Source of the DNA: an uncultured Selenomonadaceae bacterium
GTDB lineage: Bacteria; Bacillota; Negativicutes; Selenomonadales; Selenomonadaceae
Direction: 5' to 3'
Length of the DNA: 41,320 nt
Assembly: GCA_905234195.1 (NCBI GenBank)
Contig: CAJOFR010000013.1
Location: 1-41,320, forward strand
The position numbers and the translations under genes were made by a program. Numbering within the stretch: the first letter of the stretch is position 1; every line of letters begins with the position of its first letter. Shown here one piece after another: positions 9,211-17,612 of this stretch. The notes below the pieces were generated by a model. It saw only the letters and a program-made list of their open reading frames with translations. It was not told the origin of the DNA and did not search any database.

Positions 9211-9250
9211 ACGGCGGCAGCGAGAATGAAAAAATTATAACTACCGCCGT
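9211..9250 (-). promoter_or_regulatory. Intercistronic stem-loop between EIIAB and fruA
   Basis: ACGGCGGCAG (9211-9220) and CTACCGCCGT (9241-9250) form a 10-pair stem with one G-T pair and a 20-base AT-rich loop. It sits inside the fru operon without a direct T-run after it, so a processing or mRNA-stability role, or an operator, is more likely than termination. Confidence 0.5.
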
Positions 9251-9269
9251 CCTTAGCTATGTTAGTCGG

Positions 9270-10142
9270 TTACGAGAAGATGCTTTTAATTTTCTTAAAG
9301 ATCTTTGAGCTAATGGGCTCGTCATCTTCCGTCGCGTGGAAAACTTGCGCCTGCCCCGCCTTGATACGCTCGAAGAGTTGTTCGGGCTTACGAATGGCAG
9401 TACCAACTGCAGTTTGAATCATTTTCTTGCCGTCGAAACGAGAAATCGGAACTTTTTTACTTGCCGCCACGATAACGACATCCGCGTTTTTAATTTCCTC
9501 CTCCGTCAAGGAATGATAGACGCCCGCCGCGCCATAGACTTCGACGCGGATATTTAAACCGAGTTTCGCCGCGCAATTTTTCAGAGCCTCGCGCGCCATG
9601 AACGAAGAAGAAATACCCGTCGGGCAAGCGGTGACTGCGATAATGCGGGACTCTCCGGAAATTTCGGGGACTTCGGATTTTGCGCGCGCCGCCTCTTTTT
9701 CGTCGATAATCTTCAAAATTTCTTCGGCTGACTTCGCGCGAATGAGTGACTCTCTAAAATCTCCGTCCATTAACAGAACGGCAAGACGCCCCATTTCAGT
9801 CATCGCGGCATCTCCTGCTTTAAGAGGAGCCGCCAACAAAACCAAAAGGCGCGCGGGTTTTCCGTCGATTGAATCGAAATTGACGCCTTCGGGCACCGTC
9901 ATGATAGAGATAGCCGCCTTTTTGACTGCGGCGTCCTGCGCGTGGGGAGTGGCCAGCCCGTCAGACAAACCGGTCGAGCCCTGCGCCTCTCTTGCTAAAA
10001 CGTCGCGGCGGACAGCTTCCCTGTCACGAATCGCGCCCGCAGTCATCAGCAAGTCAATCAGCATATCGATAGCTTCATGTTTATCGGACGGGTGAACGTC
10101 CAGCGCGATAGATTTTTTAGAAATAAAGTTAGTAATTTTCAC
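9270..10142 (-). CDS. Stand-alone fructose-type PTS EIIAB, no EIIC
   Basis: 290 residues similar to the first two domains of the adjacent fruA. EIIA has LATPHAQD with H67 at the same position as in fruA. EIIB has TACPTG with C173, but the loop after it reads ISSSFMA instead of IAHTFMA. The protein ends at SSKIFKKIKSIFS, where fruA continues into EIIC, so it looks like a fruA duplicate that lost its membrane domain. It lies between fruK and fruA on the same strand. It could donate phosphate to EIIC of fruA, or act as a regulatory phospho-relay; the sequence does not decide. Confidence 0.85.
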   Translation of the reverse strand: MKITNFISKKSIALDVHPSDKHEAIDMLIDLLMTAGAIRDREAVRRDVLAREAQGSTGLSDGLATPHAQDAAVKKAAISIMTVPEGVNFDSIDGKPARLLVLLAAPLKAGDAAMTEMGRLAVLLMDGDFRESLIRAKSAEEILKIIDEKEAARAKSEVPEISGESRIIAVTACPTGISSSFMAREALKNCAAKLGLNIRVEVYGAAGVYHSLTEEEIKNADVVIVAASKKVPISRFDGKKMIQTAVGTAIRKPEQLFERIKAGQAQVFHATEDDEPISSKIFKKIKSIFS

Positions 10143-10167
10143 GGCAATCGCCTCCTATTCGCAGTCG

Positions 10168-10211
10168 GGTTTTAGGTCTCAGAGTTCAGGAAAATTCCGA
10201 GCCCTAAAACC
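10168..10211. repeat. Inverted repeat between fruK and EIIAB
   Basis: GGTTTTAGG (10168-10176) and CCTAAAACC (10203-10211) are perfect complements. After one mismatch, three further pairs (CTC/GAG) extend the stem. The loop contains the small palindrome GGAAAATTCC. There is no T-run, so an intercistronic RNA structure or operator is likelier than a terminator. Confidence 0.5.
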
Positions 10212-10241
10212 TAACCACCGAACATTTAGCAATAGTTTTTT

Positions 10242-11150
10242 TTAATGGATAGTTTTAAGAAGTGCCTCGACTTCGGGACGAGTTGCAAGATTTTCCGAGA
10301 AGGCGGACGCCGAACCGGTAGCCACGCCCATGAAGAAAGCCTTTTCGTAGTCGCCGCCGGATTCTTCAAAGCCCGCGATAAAGCCGGCAACCATAGAATC
10401 GCCCGCGCCTATAGAATTAACGAGCGTGCCTTTTGGAGCAGGTGACTTGTAGTGTTTGCCTTCCGCCGTCAACAAAATTGCGCCGTCGCCCGCCATAGAA
10501 ATCAAAACGTTTTGCGCGCCTTTCTCCTGGAGTTTTTTGGCGTACTCCACAATTTCTTCATCGGTCTTGAGCGTGACGCCGAACATATCGCCGAGTTCGT
10601 GATTATTCGGCTTAATCAGCCAAGGACGGAATTTCAAAACTTTGAGGAGCAAACCTTTTTCCGCGTCGACGACGAAACGAATGCCTTTGCCCTGCAACGG
10701 CTCCAGCGTCCTTTCGTACATATCGTCGGGAAGAGTGTTGGGAATTGAACCGGAAAGGACGAGGGTATCACCGTCTTTGAGTTTGGCAAGTTTTGCAAAG
10801 AGTTCGTCGCGTTTTTCTTCGCTGATTTTCGGACCCTGCCCGTTAATTTCGGTTTCAATGTCGGCTTTGATTTTCACATTGATACGCGAAAAACCTTCGT
10901 CGAGCTGAACAAAATCTTCCTCCGCGTTGAAGGTACGGAGCTGGCGAATAATTTCCCTGCCGGTGAAGCCCGCGAGGAAACCCATAGCCGTTGATTTGTG
11001 TCCGAGATTTCCGAGCACGATTGAAACGTTAATGCCCTTGCCTCCGCCGAGAACCTGTTCAAAACTCACGCGGTTAATTTTTCCCGGATTGAGTTTGTCG
11101 AGGCGAACATTGTAGTCGAGCGCGGGATTAAATGTAACGGTATAAATCAA
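10242..11150 (-). CDS. fruK: 1-phosphofructokinase
   Basis: A 302-residue PfkB/ribokinase-family sugar kinase that phosphorylates fructose 1-phosphate to fructose 1,6-bisphosphate. It has the N-terminal NPALDYNV stretch, the glycine-rich GGGKGINVS (35-43) typical of the tagatose/fructose kinase branch, and the C-terminal PfkB signature with GAGDSMVAGF (248-257), where D251 is the catalytic base. Start is TTG 11150 behind GGGGAGG. It is the first gene of the operon and is followed by EIIAB and fruA. No DeoR-type regulator is next to it. Confidence 0.92.
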   Translation of the reverse strand: MIYTVTFNPALDYNVRLDKLNPGKINRVSFEQVLGGGKGINVSIVLGNLGHKSTAMGFLAGFTGREIIRQLRTFNAEEDFVQLDEGFSRINVKIKADIETEINGQGPKISEEKRDELFAKLAKLKDGDTLVLSGSIPNTLPDDMYERTLEPLQGKGIRFVVDAEKGLLLKVLKFRPWLIKPNNHELGDMFGVTLKTDEEIVEYAKKLQEKGAQNVLISMAGDGAILLTAEGKHYKSPAPKGTLVNSIGAGDSMVAGFIAGFEESGGDYEKAFFMGVATGSASAFSENLATRPEVEALLKTIH

Positions 11151-11191
11151 TTCTAAAACCTCCCCAAAATAAATAAAATTTCTACGCGCAA

Positions 11192-11220
11192 ATTATACAA
11201 TACGGATTTATATATTTCAA
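11192..11220 (-). promoter_or_regulatory. Strong sigma70-type promoter of the fru operon
   Basis: On the minus strand TTGAAA (11220-11215), a 17-base spacer and a perfect TATAAT (11197-11192) lie 42 bases before the fruK start. An IR-type operator was not recognised around it. Confidence 0.75.
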
Positions 11221-11244
11221 CGAAAAAATTTTTAGACTTATTGC

Positions 11245-11276
11245 GAAAACAAAAGCCGCCCAAATTTTGAGCGGCT
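11245..11276 (-). terminator. Rho-independent terminator of the activase operon
   Basis: AGCCGCTC and GGGCGGCT (minus strand; 11276-11269 and 11261-11254) form an eight-pair stem with one G-T pair, followed by TTTTGTTTT. It lies just after the stop at 11300. Confidence 0.75.
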
Positions 11277-11299
11277 CTTTCGTTTCAAAAAATTTTAGT

Positions 11300-11650
11300 T
11301 CAGCTTAAAAGTACGTCTTTGTTTTCGATAATCTGCAGCGCGGGTGCACAAGCTCCGCAGTCACAATATTTTGCGCCGCTTGCCTTGAGTTCGTCGGCGT
11401 GCGCCGCAAATTTTTTCTGCCCTTCCGCGCCGAAATATTTTACCGCGTTATCCGAATGGGCGAACGCAACCAGTCCGTCAATCGGTGTCACGTCGGCTTG
11501 GGCTTCGGCGATAAGTTTTTGTGCGGCGGCTTTTTCGTCGGCAGTACCCACCGCGTCAAGCCAATTCTGCCCGGCGACCTTCAAGCCCGCACAACAACTC
11601 GGCGCGGCGATCATTTTTTTCGCGAGTTCGATTAAATCTTCCTTTTTCAA
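11300..11650 (-). CDS. Small cysteine-rich protein of unknown function
   Basis: TTG 11650 is chosen because AAAGGAG lies eight bases upstream; a GTG at 11659 overlaps that site. The 116-residue protein is soluble and helical. It has a Cys-Cys pair near the N-terminus (IAAPSCCAG) and a C-x-C-x2-C cluster near the end (KYCDCGACAP), five cysteines in all, which suggests metal or redox chemistry. Similar small proteins in anaerobic Firmicutes have, from memory, been loosely labelled Hsp90-like, but nothing here resembles the Hsp90 ATPase. It is last in the activase operon and may serve that low-potential system; this is inference. Confidence 0.7.
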   Translation of the reverse strand: MKKEDLIELAKKMIAAPSCCAGLKVAGQNWLDAVGTADEKAAAQKLIAEAQADVTPIDGLVAFAHSDNAVKYFGAEGQKKFAAHADELKASGAKYCDCGACAPALQIIENKDVLLS

Positions 11651-11668
11651 ATTAAACACTCCTTTAAA

Positions 11669-12127
11669 TTATTTCTTTTCGGGCTCGTACTTTTTCATTG
11701 ACTCGTTATATTTGTCAAGACGAGCGTCGAATTGAGATTCTTCCTGCTGAAATTTTTCTTTGGCGTCTTCCGGCAAATTTTTGGAAAGCGATTCAGATTT
11801 CAAAATGTAGCTTGCGATAATCGAACGCCCCAATTCAATTCCCGCCGCTCTGACTTCGGGATCCGTCTTCATGTTTTCAAAAAGTTTTTTCGTTTGTTCG
11901 TCGTCGGCTTTTGTATTTTCACTCAAGAGCTGCAAAAAATTGTCCAGATTCTTTTCGACGTAAGCATTTTGTTCGCCCGCAGTCATCGTGATATATTGGC
12001 GGAACTCCGGATCTTTTTCCTTTAGCACTTCCTCAAAACGCCCGACAACTTTATTAGCGACAACCCCAAGCACAATCACCGCAAGCACTGCCAAAATCCC
12101 GACGCCTATTAGAATTTTTTTCAACAT
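11669..12127 (-). CDS. Membrane-anchored helical protein of unknown function
   Basis: 152 residues. One hydrophobic segment (about 4-27, LKKILIGVGILAVLAVIVL) is followed by a charged, probably helical domain rich in Glu, Lys and Gln with no cysteine. The N-terminal Lys pair suggests an anchored helix with the rest outside the membrane, or a signal peptide. Its ATG (12127) lies 28 bases after the activase stop, so it is co-transcribed. I do not recognise the family. Confidence 0.65.
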   Translation of the reverse strand: MLKKILIGVGILAVLAVIVLGVVANKVVGRFEEVLKEKDPEFRQYITMTAGEQNAYVEKNLDNFLQLLSENTKADDEQTKKLFENMKTDPEVRAAGIELGRSIIASYILKSESLSKNLPEDAKEKFQQEESQFDARLDKYNESMKKYEPEKK

Positions 12128-12154
12128 GTTTCATAAAACTCCCTTGAAAATTTT

Positions 12155-15100
12155 TTAGACAGCCGCCCGCGATTTTTCGGCGAGCTCCTTTTTTGCGACG
12201 GCAAGCATCAATTTCAAACGATTGAGCTGATTGACTTCAGAAGAACCCGCGTCACAATCAATCGCCACTATATTAGCACGTTCGTAGCTTTCGCGCAAGT
12301 TGTGCATGACGCCCTTGCCGGTAATATGATTCGGCAGGCAACCGAAGGGCTGAAGGCAAACGATATTTTCGACGCCCTCTTCAATCAGCTTTACCATTTC
12401 GCCGGTGAGAAACCAACCTTCGCCCGCCATATTCCCCACGCTGACGTGACGGCTTGCGAGACGCGCAATTTCTTTTATCGAATGCGGCGCGCGGAAGTGC
12501 ACGGAATTTTTCAGCGCGTTTTTCATGGGGCGGCGGAAAAATTCTATCAGCTGAATAAAAATTTCTCCGAAGATTTTATTTTTGTAACTGCCGCCCAAAA
12601 TTTCCCGCTGAACAATCGCGTCGTAAGCAGAGTACAGGAAAAAATCCACAAAGTCCGGCATGACGACTTCCGCGCCCTCCGCCGCCAAAACTTTTTCCAA
12701 ATGATTATTGGCGACGGCGTGATATTTGACCAAAATTTCTCCGACAATCCCAACCTTCGGTTTTTCAATCGTCTCGTCAATTTCAATTTCGTCGAACTGC
12801 GCGACGATACTCTTGACATTTTTTCTGAAACTCAAATAATTTCCGCTGACTAAATCCATTTTCGCAAGCGTCATCCAGTTTTCAAAAAGTCTGTCAGTTT
12901 CGCCGGCGTGAATTTCGTACGGGCGCATGCGGTTGGAAACATTCATAAGCAAATCGCCGTAAACGGAAGACTTAATCGCGTCGGCAAGGCAGTCGCTACT
13001 CAACTCGAAGTCGTCTGTTTCGTCGGGCAGACCGTAGCACGCGAACACCGGCACTTGACCAAAGCCCGCGAACTTCAGCGCACGACGTAACACGCTGATA
13101 TAATTTGTCGCCCGGCACGCCCCGCAAGTCTGAAACAAAATTATCGACGTGTTATCCGGATCGCATTCGCCGGACTTCAGCGCGTCAATCAGCTGCCCGA
13201 TAACGACAATCGCGGGGTAGCACATGTCGTTATTCACGTAGCGCAAGCCCAAATCAATCGCCGCCTTGTCAGGCATTTTGGGAATCAAAATTTTATAGCC
13301 GTATTTCTGCAGGACGGTTTGAAGCAGCTCAAAATGAATCGGTGCCATCTGCGGCGCAAGAATCGTGTGAGTTTTTTTGCACTCGGCTGTAAATCTCGGA
13401 CGCGGCAAAATTTCGACGGGGTGATAGGCAACGGGCTTTTTCCTCTTCAGCGCGGCAAGCAACGAGCGCAAACGAATCCGCGCCGCACCCAAATTTGAAA
13501 CCTCGTCCAATTTTATCATCGTGTAAATTCTGCCGTGACTCTCCAAAATTTCTTTAACTTGCTCCGTTGTCAGCGCGTCCAGCCCGCAACCAAACGAACT
13601 CAACTGAATCAAAGTAACGTTTGGGTGCTCCGCCGCAAAATGCGCCGCGTGATAAAGCCGCGCGTGGTAGCTCCATTGATTGACGACGGAAATATTTTCG
13701 GACTGAACCGGCAAATGGTAAATCGCGTCTTCAGAAATTATCGGCAGGTTGTAATATTGAATCATCTCCGAAATTCCATGATTAATTTCCGGATCTATGT
13801 GATAGGGTCTGCCGACGAGAAGAATTGCCTGCTCGCCGGTCTGCTCAATCCTTTTCAAAACCTCCTCGCCAAAATTTCGGACGTCTTGACGATAATTTTC
13901 AAGTTCAGCCGCCGCCGCGTCCACTGCCGCAGAAATTTCCTTCGACGAAATATTTTCCGACTTAAATTCTTCGGCAAGACGCTTTTTTAATTTTTTCATG
14001 TCGTGCACCGGCAAAAAAGGTTGCAAAAATTTTATCCCGCGCTCCCGCAAAATATCCATGTTGCCGCGAATATTTTCAGGGTACGACGCAACAATCGGGC
14101 AGTTATAAAAATTATCCGACCGCGTATCAAAATTGTATGGCTCGCACGGATAAAAAATTTTCTCCACGCCGCGCTCAATCAAATCCATAACGTGACCGTG
14201 CGCCAGTTTCGCGGGATAACAAAGCGAATCACTCGGCACCGTCGCCATGCCCTTGTAAAAGAGTTCCGCGTTCGACTTCGCCGACAACTCCACGCGATAA
14301 CCCAGCTCCGTGAAAAACGTATGCCAAAACGGATAATCCTCATAGATGTTCAGCACGCGGGGGATGCCGATTTTTCCGCGCCGCGCAGATTTTTCATCAA
14401 GGGATTCATAATCGAAAACGCGCTTGTATTTGTAAGCATAGGCGTTGGGAATTTCCGCAGAAGTTTTCGGTTTTCCCCCGACGCCCCGTTCACAGCGGTT
14501 GCCCGTGAAAAATTTGCCGCCGTCCGGAAATTTTTGCATGGTTATCAAACAATTATTCCCGCACCGCCCGCAACGATAGGACTTCGTCACGACGCTGAAG
14601 TTTGTCAGATCTTCCGCCGACAAAATTTTTGAAAGTTCTCCGTCGTCAGCCTCCTGCGCGATAATCGCCGCGCCGTAAGCCCCCATCAATCCGGCAATGT
14701 CCGGGCGAATAACTTCCTTGCCCAAAATTTCTTCAATCGCGCGCAAAACCGCATCGTTATAAAAAGTTCCGCCCTGCACGACAATATTTTCGCCGAGATC
14801 TTCCACGTTGCGCAACTGCATGACTTTGAAGAGCGCGTTCTTGATAACTGAAAGGGCAATGCCCGCAGAAATATCGCTGACGCTCGCGCCTTCCTTCTGC
14901 GCCTGTTTAACCTTCGAGTTCATAAAAACCGTGCACCGCGTCCCCAAATCGACGGGCGCGCTCGAAGTCAGAGCCTTGCCGGCAAAATCCCCGACGCTCA
15001 TATTCAAACCCTGCGCGAAATTCTGAATGAAACTCCCGCAACCCGCACTGCAAGCCTCGTTCAGCGTGATATTTCCGATTGTGCCGTCCTTGACGAAAAA

Positions 15101-16372
15101 GCATTTCATGTCCTGCCCGCCAATATCCAGCACGAAGGAAACTTCCGGACAAAACTCCTGCGCGGCGCAAAGGTGGGCAAAAGTTTCGACTTCAGAGCCG
15201 TCCGCGTGAAGAGCCGCCTTGACAATCGCCTCGCCGTAGCCCGTCGTGAAAACCTTTGCAATTTGCGCGGTCGACGGAATATTTTTGTAGAGTTCGCGAA
15301 TTTGATTGACGACAGTTTTTAGCGGCGAACCTTCATTCGAGCCGTAACTCGTGTAGAGAATCTCTTTGCCTTGACCAATCGCGCAGATTTTTGCGGTGGT
15401 GGAGCCGGCGTCTATGCCGACGAAAATTTTTCCGCGATAAGTTTTCAAATCACCGCGCCGGACTTTTGCCGCATCGTGACGAGCGCGAAATTTTTTCAAG
15501 TCTTCTTCGCTGTCGAACAAAATAAAATCCGCCTTGCGTGTTTCGGATTTTGCGGCGGCTTCAGATTTTTTGATAGACTCTTCCAATTCGGCGACGGAAA
15601 TATTTTTTGCCTCGTCACTTAGTGCCGCGCCCGCCGCGACGAAAAAATTCCCGTTGTCAGTATCAACGACCTGCTCCGGCGAAAGTTTCAGCGTCTCGAC
15701 AAATCTTTTCTTCAGCTCCGGCAAAAAATGCAACGGTCCTCCCAAAAATGCAACTACGCCGTCAATCGGTCTGCCCTGCGCCAAATTTCCGATTGTCTGA
15801 TTCACGACGGCCTGAAAAATCGACAGCGCAATATCCGCTTTCTTCGCGCCGTCATTCATCAACGCCTGAATATCGGTCTTCGCAAAAACCCCGCAACGCG
15901 ACGCAATCGTATAAATTTGTTTGCCTTTTTCAGCGAGGGCATTCAAACCGAGCGCGTCAGTCGAAAGCAACGCCGCCATGTGGTCGATAAAAGAGCCGGT
16001 GCCGCCCGCGCAAACTCCATTCATGCGGACTTCGGGCGCGCCGCTAAGATAAATAATTTTCGCGTCTTCGCCGCCCAACTCAACTACGGTATCGGTTTTC
16101 GGAATAAATTCCTCAACGGCAGTGCGGCAAGCGATAACCTCCTGCACGAAGGGGAGAGAAATTTTTTTCGCGATACCCATGCCCGCCGAACCCGCCAGCG
16201 CAATTTTAAAACTCGTCTCACCGACAACATTTTTCAGCGCCGTTAAGGTATTCGCAAGCGCAGAACTTATTTCGGAAAAGTGTCGAGAATAATCTTTATA
16301 AATAATTTTTTTTTCGTCGTCCATAACAACCAGCTTGATTGTCGTGGAACCAATATCGATACCAACTTCCAT
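12155..16372 (-). CDS. 2-hydroxyacyl-CoA dehydratase activase fusion (BadF/BadG/HgdC ATPases plus DUF2229 and HgdB-like regions)
   Basis: 1405 residues, a normal length for this fusion. Two ASKHA ATPase domains (about 1-255 and 315-575) begin with GIDIGST and GIDAGST phosphate-binding loops. Each carries the two cysteines that hold the 4Fe-4S cluster at the subunit interface in HgdC: C121 and C160 in the first, C441 and C480 in the second, with identical 39-residue spacing. A zinc-ribbon-like cluster follows (C601, C604, C608, C627), then a DUF2229 region and a HgdB-like dehydratase region with GRPYHIDPEINHG, FGCGLDALT and FQTCGACRAT. Relatives use ATP to inject a low-potential electron into an acyl-CoA dehydratase. 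The substrate is unknown, and no dehydratase subunits lie nearby. ATG 16372 follows AGAGGTGA. Confidence 0.88.
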   Translation of the reverse strand: MEVGIDIGSTTIKLVVMDDEKKIIYKDYSRHFSEISSALANTLTALKNVVGETSFKIALAGSAGMGIAKKISLPFVQEVIACRTAVEEFIPKTDTVVELGGEDAKIIYLSGAPEVRMNGVCAGGTGSFIDHMAALLSTDALGLNALAEKGKQIYTIASRCGVFAKTDIQALMNDGAKKADIALSIFQAVVNQTIGNLAQGRPIDGVVAFLGGPLHFLPELKKRFVETLKLSPEQVVDTDNGNFFVAAGAALSDEAKNISVAELEESIKKSEAAAKSETRKADFILFDSEEDLKKFRARHDAAKVRRGDLKTYRGKIFVGIDAGSTTAKICAIGQGKEILYTSYGSNEGSPLKTVVNQIRELYKNIPSTAQIAKVFTTGYGEAIVKAALHADGSEVETFAHLCAAQEFCPEVSFVLDIGGQDMKCFFVKDGTIGNITLNEACSAGCGSFIQNFAQGLNMSVGDFAGKALTSSAPVDLGTRCTVFMNSKVKQAQKEGASVSDISAGIALSVIKNALFKVMQLRNVEDLGENIVVQGGTFYNDAVLRAIEEILGKEVIRPDIAGLMGAYGAAIIAQEADDGELSKILSAEDLTNFSVVTKSYRCGRCGNNCLITMQKFPDGGKFFTGNRCERGVGGKPKTSAEIPNAYAYKYKRVFDYESLDEKSARRGKIGIPRVLNIYEDYPFWHTFFTELGYRVELSAKSNAELFYKGMATVPSDSLCYPAKLAHGHVMDLIERGVEKIFYPCEPYNFDTRSDNFYNCPIVASYPENIRGNMDILRERGIKFLQPFLPVHDMKKLKKRLAEEFKSENISSKEISAAVDAAAAELENYRQDVRNFGEEVLKRIEQTGEQAILLVGRPYHIDPEINHGISEMIQYYNLPIISEDAIYHLPVQSENISVVNQWSYHARLYHAAHFAAEHPNVTLIQLSSFGCGLDALTTEQVKEILESHGRIYTMIKLDEVSNLGAARIRLRSLLAALKRKKPVAYHPVEILPRPRFTAECKKTHTILAPQMAPIHFELLQTVLQKYGYKILIPKMPDKAAIDLGLRYVNNDMCYPAIVVIGQLIDALKSGECDPDNTSIILFQTCGACRATNYISVLRRALKFAGFGQVPVFACYGLPDETDDFELSSDCLADAIKSSVYGDLLMNVSNRMRPYEIHAGETDRLFENWMTLAKMDLVSGNYLSFRKNVKSIVAQFDEIEIDETIEKPKVGIVGEILVKYHAVANNHLEKVLAAEGAEVVMPDFVDFFLYSAYDAIVQREILGGSYKNKIFGEIFIQLIEFFRRPMKNALKNSVHFRAPHSIKEIARLASRHVSVGNMAGEGWFLTGEMVKLIEEGVENIVCLQPFGCLPNHITGKGVMHNLRESYERANIVAIDCDAGSSEVNQLNRLKLMLAVAKKELAEKSRAAV

Positions 16373-16392
16373 AAAAAATTCACCTCTTTTAA

Positions 16393-16421
16393 ATTTTATA
16401 ATTTGCCGCCGCAGTTGTCAA
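16393..16421 (-). promoter_or_regulatory. Promoter of the activase operon
   Basis: Minus-strand TTGACA (16421-16416), a perfect -35, is 17 bases from TAAAAT (16398-16393). The -35 box overlaps that of the opposite-strand promoter. Confidence 0.65.
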
Positions 16422-16443
16422 TGCAACTTTCTTGCGATAAAAT
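16415..16443 (+). promoter_or_regulatory. Promoter of the HNH-HAD gene pair
   Basis: TTGTCA (16415-16420), a 17-base spacer and TAAAAT (16438-16443) lie 36 bases before the TTG start at 16480. The -35 box shares five bases with the -35 box of the divergent promoter. Confidence 0.6.
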
Positions 16444-16479
16444 ATCTGGTAGTAAAAATTTTTTCAAAGGGGGATTTTT

Positions 16480-16788
16480 TTGAACTATCGAGAAAAATGG
16501 TTTGCAAATAATCAATCCAATCACGGCTGGTACACCTGCGAAAAGTGTGGCAAGAAAATTCGCAAAGCGGACGTCGACATAGATCACATCTTGCCGCAAA
16601 AATATGGAGGCAGTGACAGTTTAGCAAATCTTCAATGCCTCTGCAAACATTGCAACCGTTCAAAGCAAGCAAGCTTGAAGGAAGTTGTTCCGGATTACGT
16701 GAAGAACAATGCAAAGCGCGTCCACAAAAAAATTTGGTCGCGCATTAAGCCCAAAAAGAAAAATAAATTCGGGAGGAAATTTTTATGA
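16480..16788 (+). CDS. Small HNH endonuclease-like protein
   Basis: 102 residues. It has an HNH nuclease fold signature: C20-x2-C23, then DIDHILPQKYGG with H36 as the metal-activating His, N50, and C55-x2-C58-N59. The C-terminus is strongly basic, fitting DNA binding. TTG 16480 follows AAAGGGGG and a T-run. The stop overlaps the start of the next gene (ATGA), so the two are translationally coupled. A free-standing HNH protein may be a repair or restriction nuclease, or a mobile-element leftover; no intron or phage terminase context is visible. Confidence 0.82.
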   Translation: MNYREKWFANNQSNHGWYTCEKCGKKIRKADVDIDHILPQKYGGSDSLANLQCLCKHCNRSKQASLKEVVPDYVKNNAKRVHKKIWSRIKPKKKNKFGRKFL

Positions 16789-17597
16789 AGTATAAACTTT
16801 TGGCATTGGATATGGACGGCACCACTTTAAATTCCGAGAAGAAGATCAGCCCGCGCACTGCCGAAGCGATCGCTGAACTTATCAAAAAAAATGTTGCCGT
16901 TGTCGTTTCGACGGGGCGGGGAGTTGCCGAGCTTTCCGACTACAAAAACGAACTCAAGTCCATGAACTACGGGATAACGATTAGCGGCGGGCTTGTCTAC
17001 GATTTTTTCAAGGACGCGGCAATTTCCGTTCACCCTCTGCCCGAAAAAATTATGATGCAGCTGATTGACTTTGGTCTTGAAGAGCGGGCAATGATTCATC
17101 TTTTGACAATACGCGATTCCATTATGCGCGAAGAAGATATTCAGAACACCGCAGATTTTCAAATGTCAGTCTATCAAGATATGTACAACAGAATTTGCAC
17201 GCGCTGTGACGATTTCAAGGAATATATCCGCGCTCATCCCGGCGAAGTCATCAAAATTAATATTTATCACCGTTCGCCCGAATCCCGCGCCAGAAATTTG
17301 GAGAGGCTGAAAAATTTTGACTTAACAATTTCTTACGCCGAGACTACCGCGCTGGAAGCGTCGCCTAAGGGAATTACTAAGGCATCCGGTCTTCGCGAAC
17401 TGTGTGATTTTTTGAAGATTGACATTGCTGAAACCGTCGTCGTCGGTGACGCGCCGAATGATTTTGAAATTTTGCAAGCCGCCGGTCTTGCCGTAGCTAT
17501 GGGCAACGCAACCGACGAGATTAAAAAAATTTGTGACGTGGTTGTCAGCGACAACGACCACGACGGAGTTGCAGAAGTCATCGAGAAATTTTTTTAG
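16785..17597 (+). CDS. Cof-type HAD-superfamily phosphatase
   Basis: 270 residues, the normal length for the Cof/YbjI subfamily of HAD phosphatases, which dephosphorylate sugar phosphates or nucleotides in the cytoplasm. Motif I is LDMDGTTL (nucleophile D9, acid D11), motif II STGR (42-45), motif III the Lys in PKGITKASGL (about 195-201), motif IV VGDAPNDFEIL (D222, D226). A C2-type cap occupies about 80-190. The ATG at 16785 overlaps the stop of the HNH gene. The substrate cannot be read from sequence. Confidence 0.9.
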   Translation: MKYKLLALDMDGTTLNSEKKISPRTAEAIAELIKKNVAVVVSTGRGVAELSDYKNELKSMNYGITISGGLVYDFFKDAAISVHPLPEKIMMQLIDFGLEERAMIHLLTIRDSIMREEDIQNTADFQMSVYQDMYNRICTRCDDFKEYIRAHPGEVIKINIYHRSPESRARNLERLKNFDLTISYAETTALEASPKGITKASGLRELCDFLKIDIAETVVVGDAPNDFEILQAAGLAVAMGNATDEIKKICDVVVSDNDHDGVAEVIEKFF

Positions 17598-17612
17598 GGC
17601 GCGCAGATTTTT

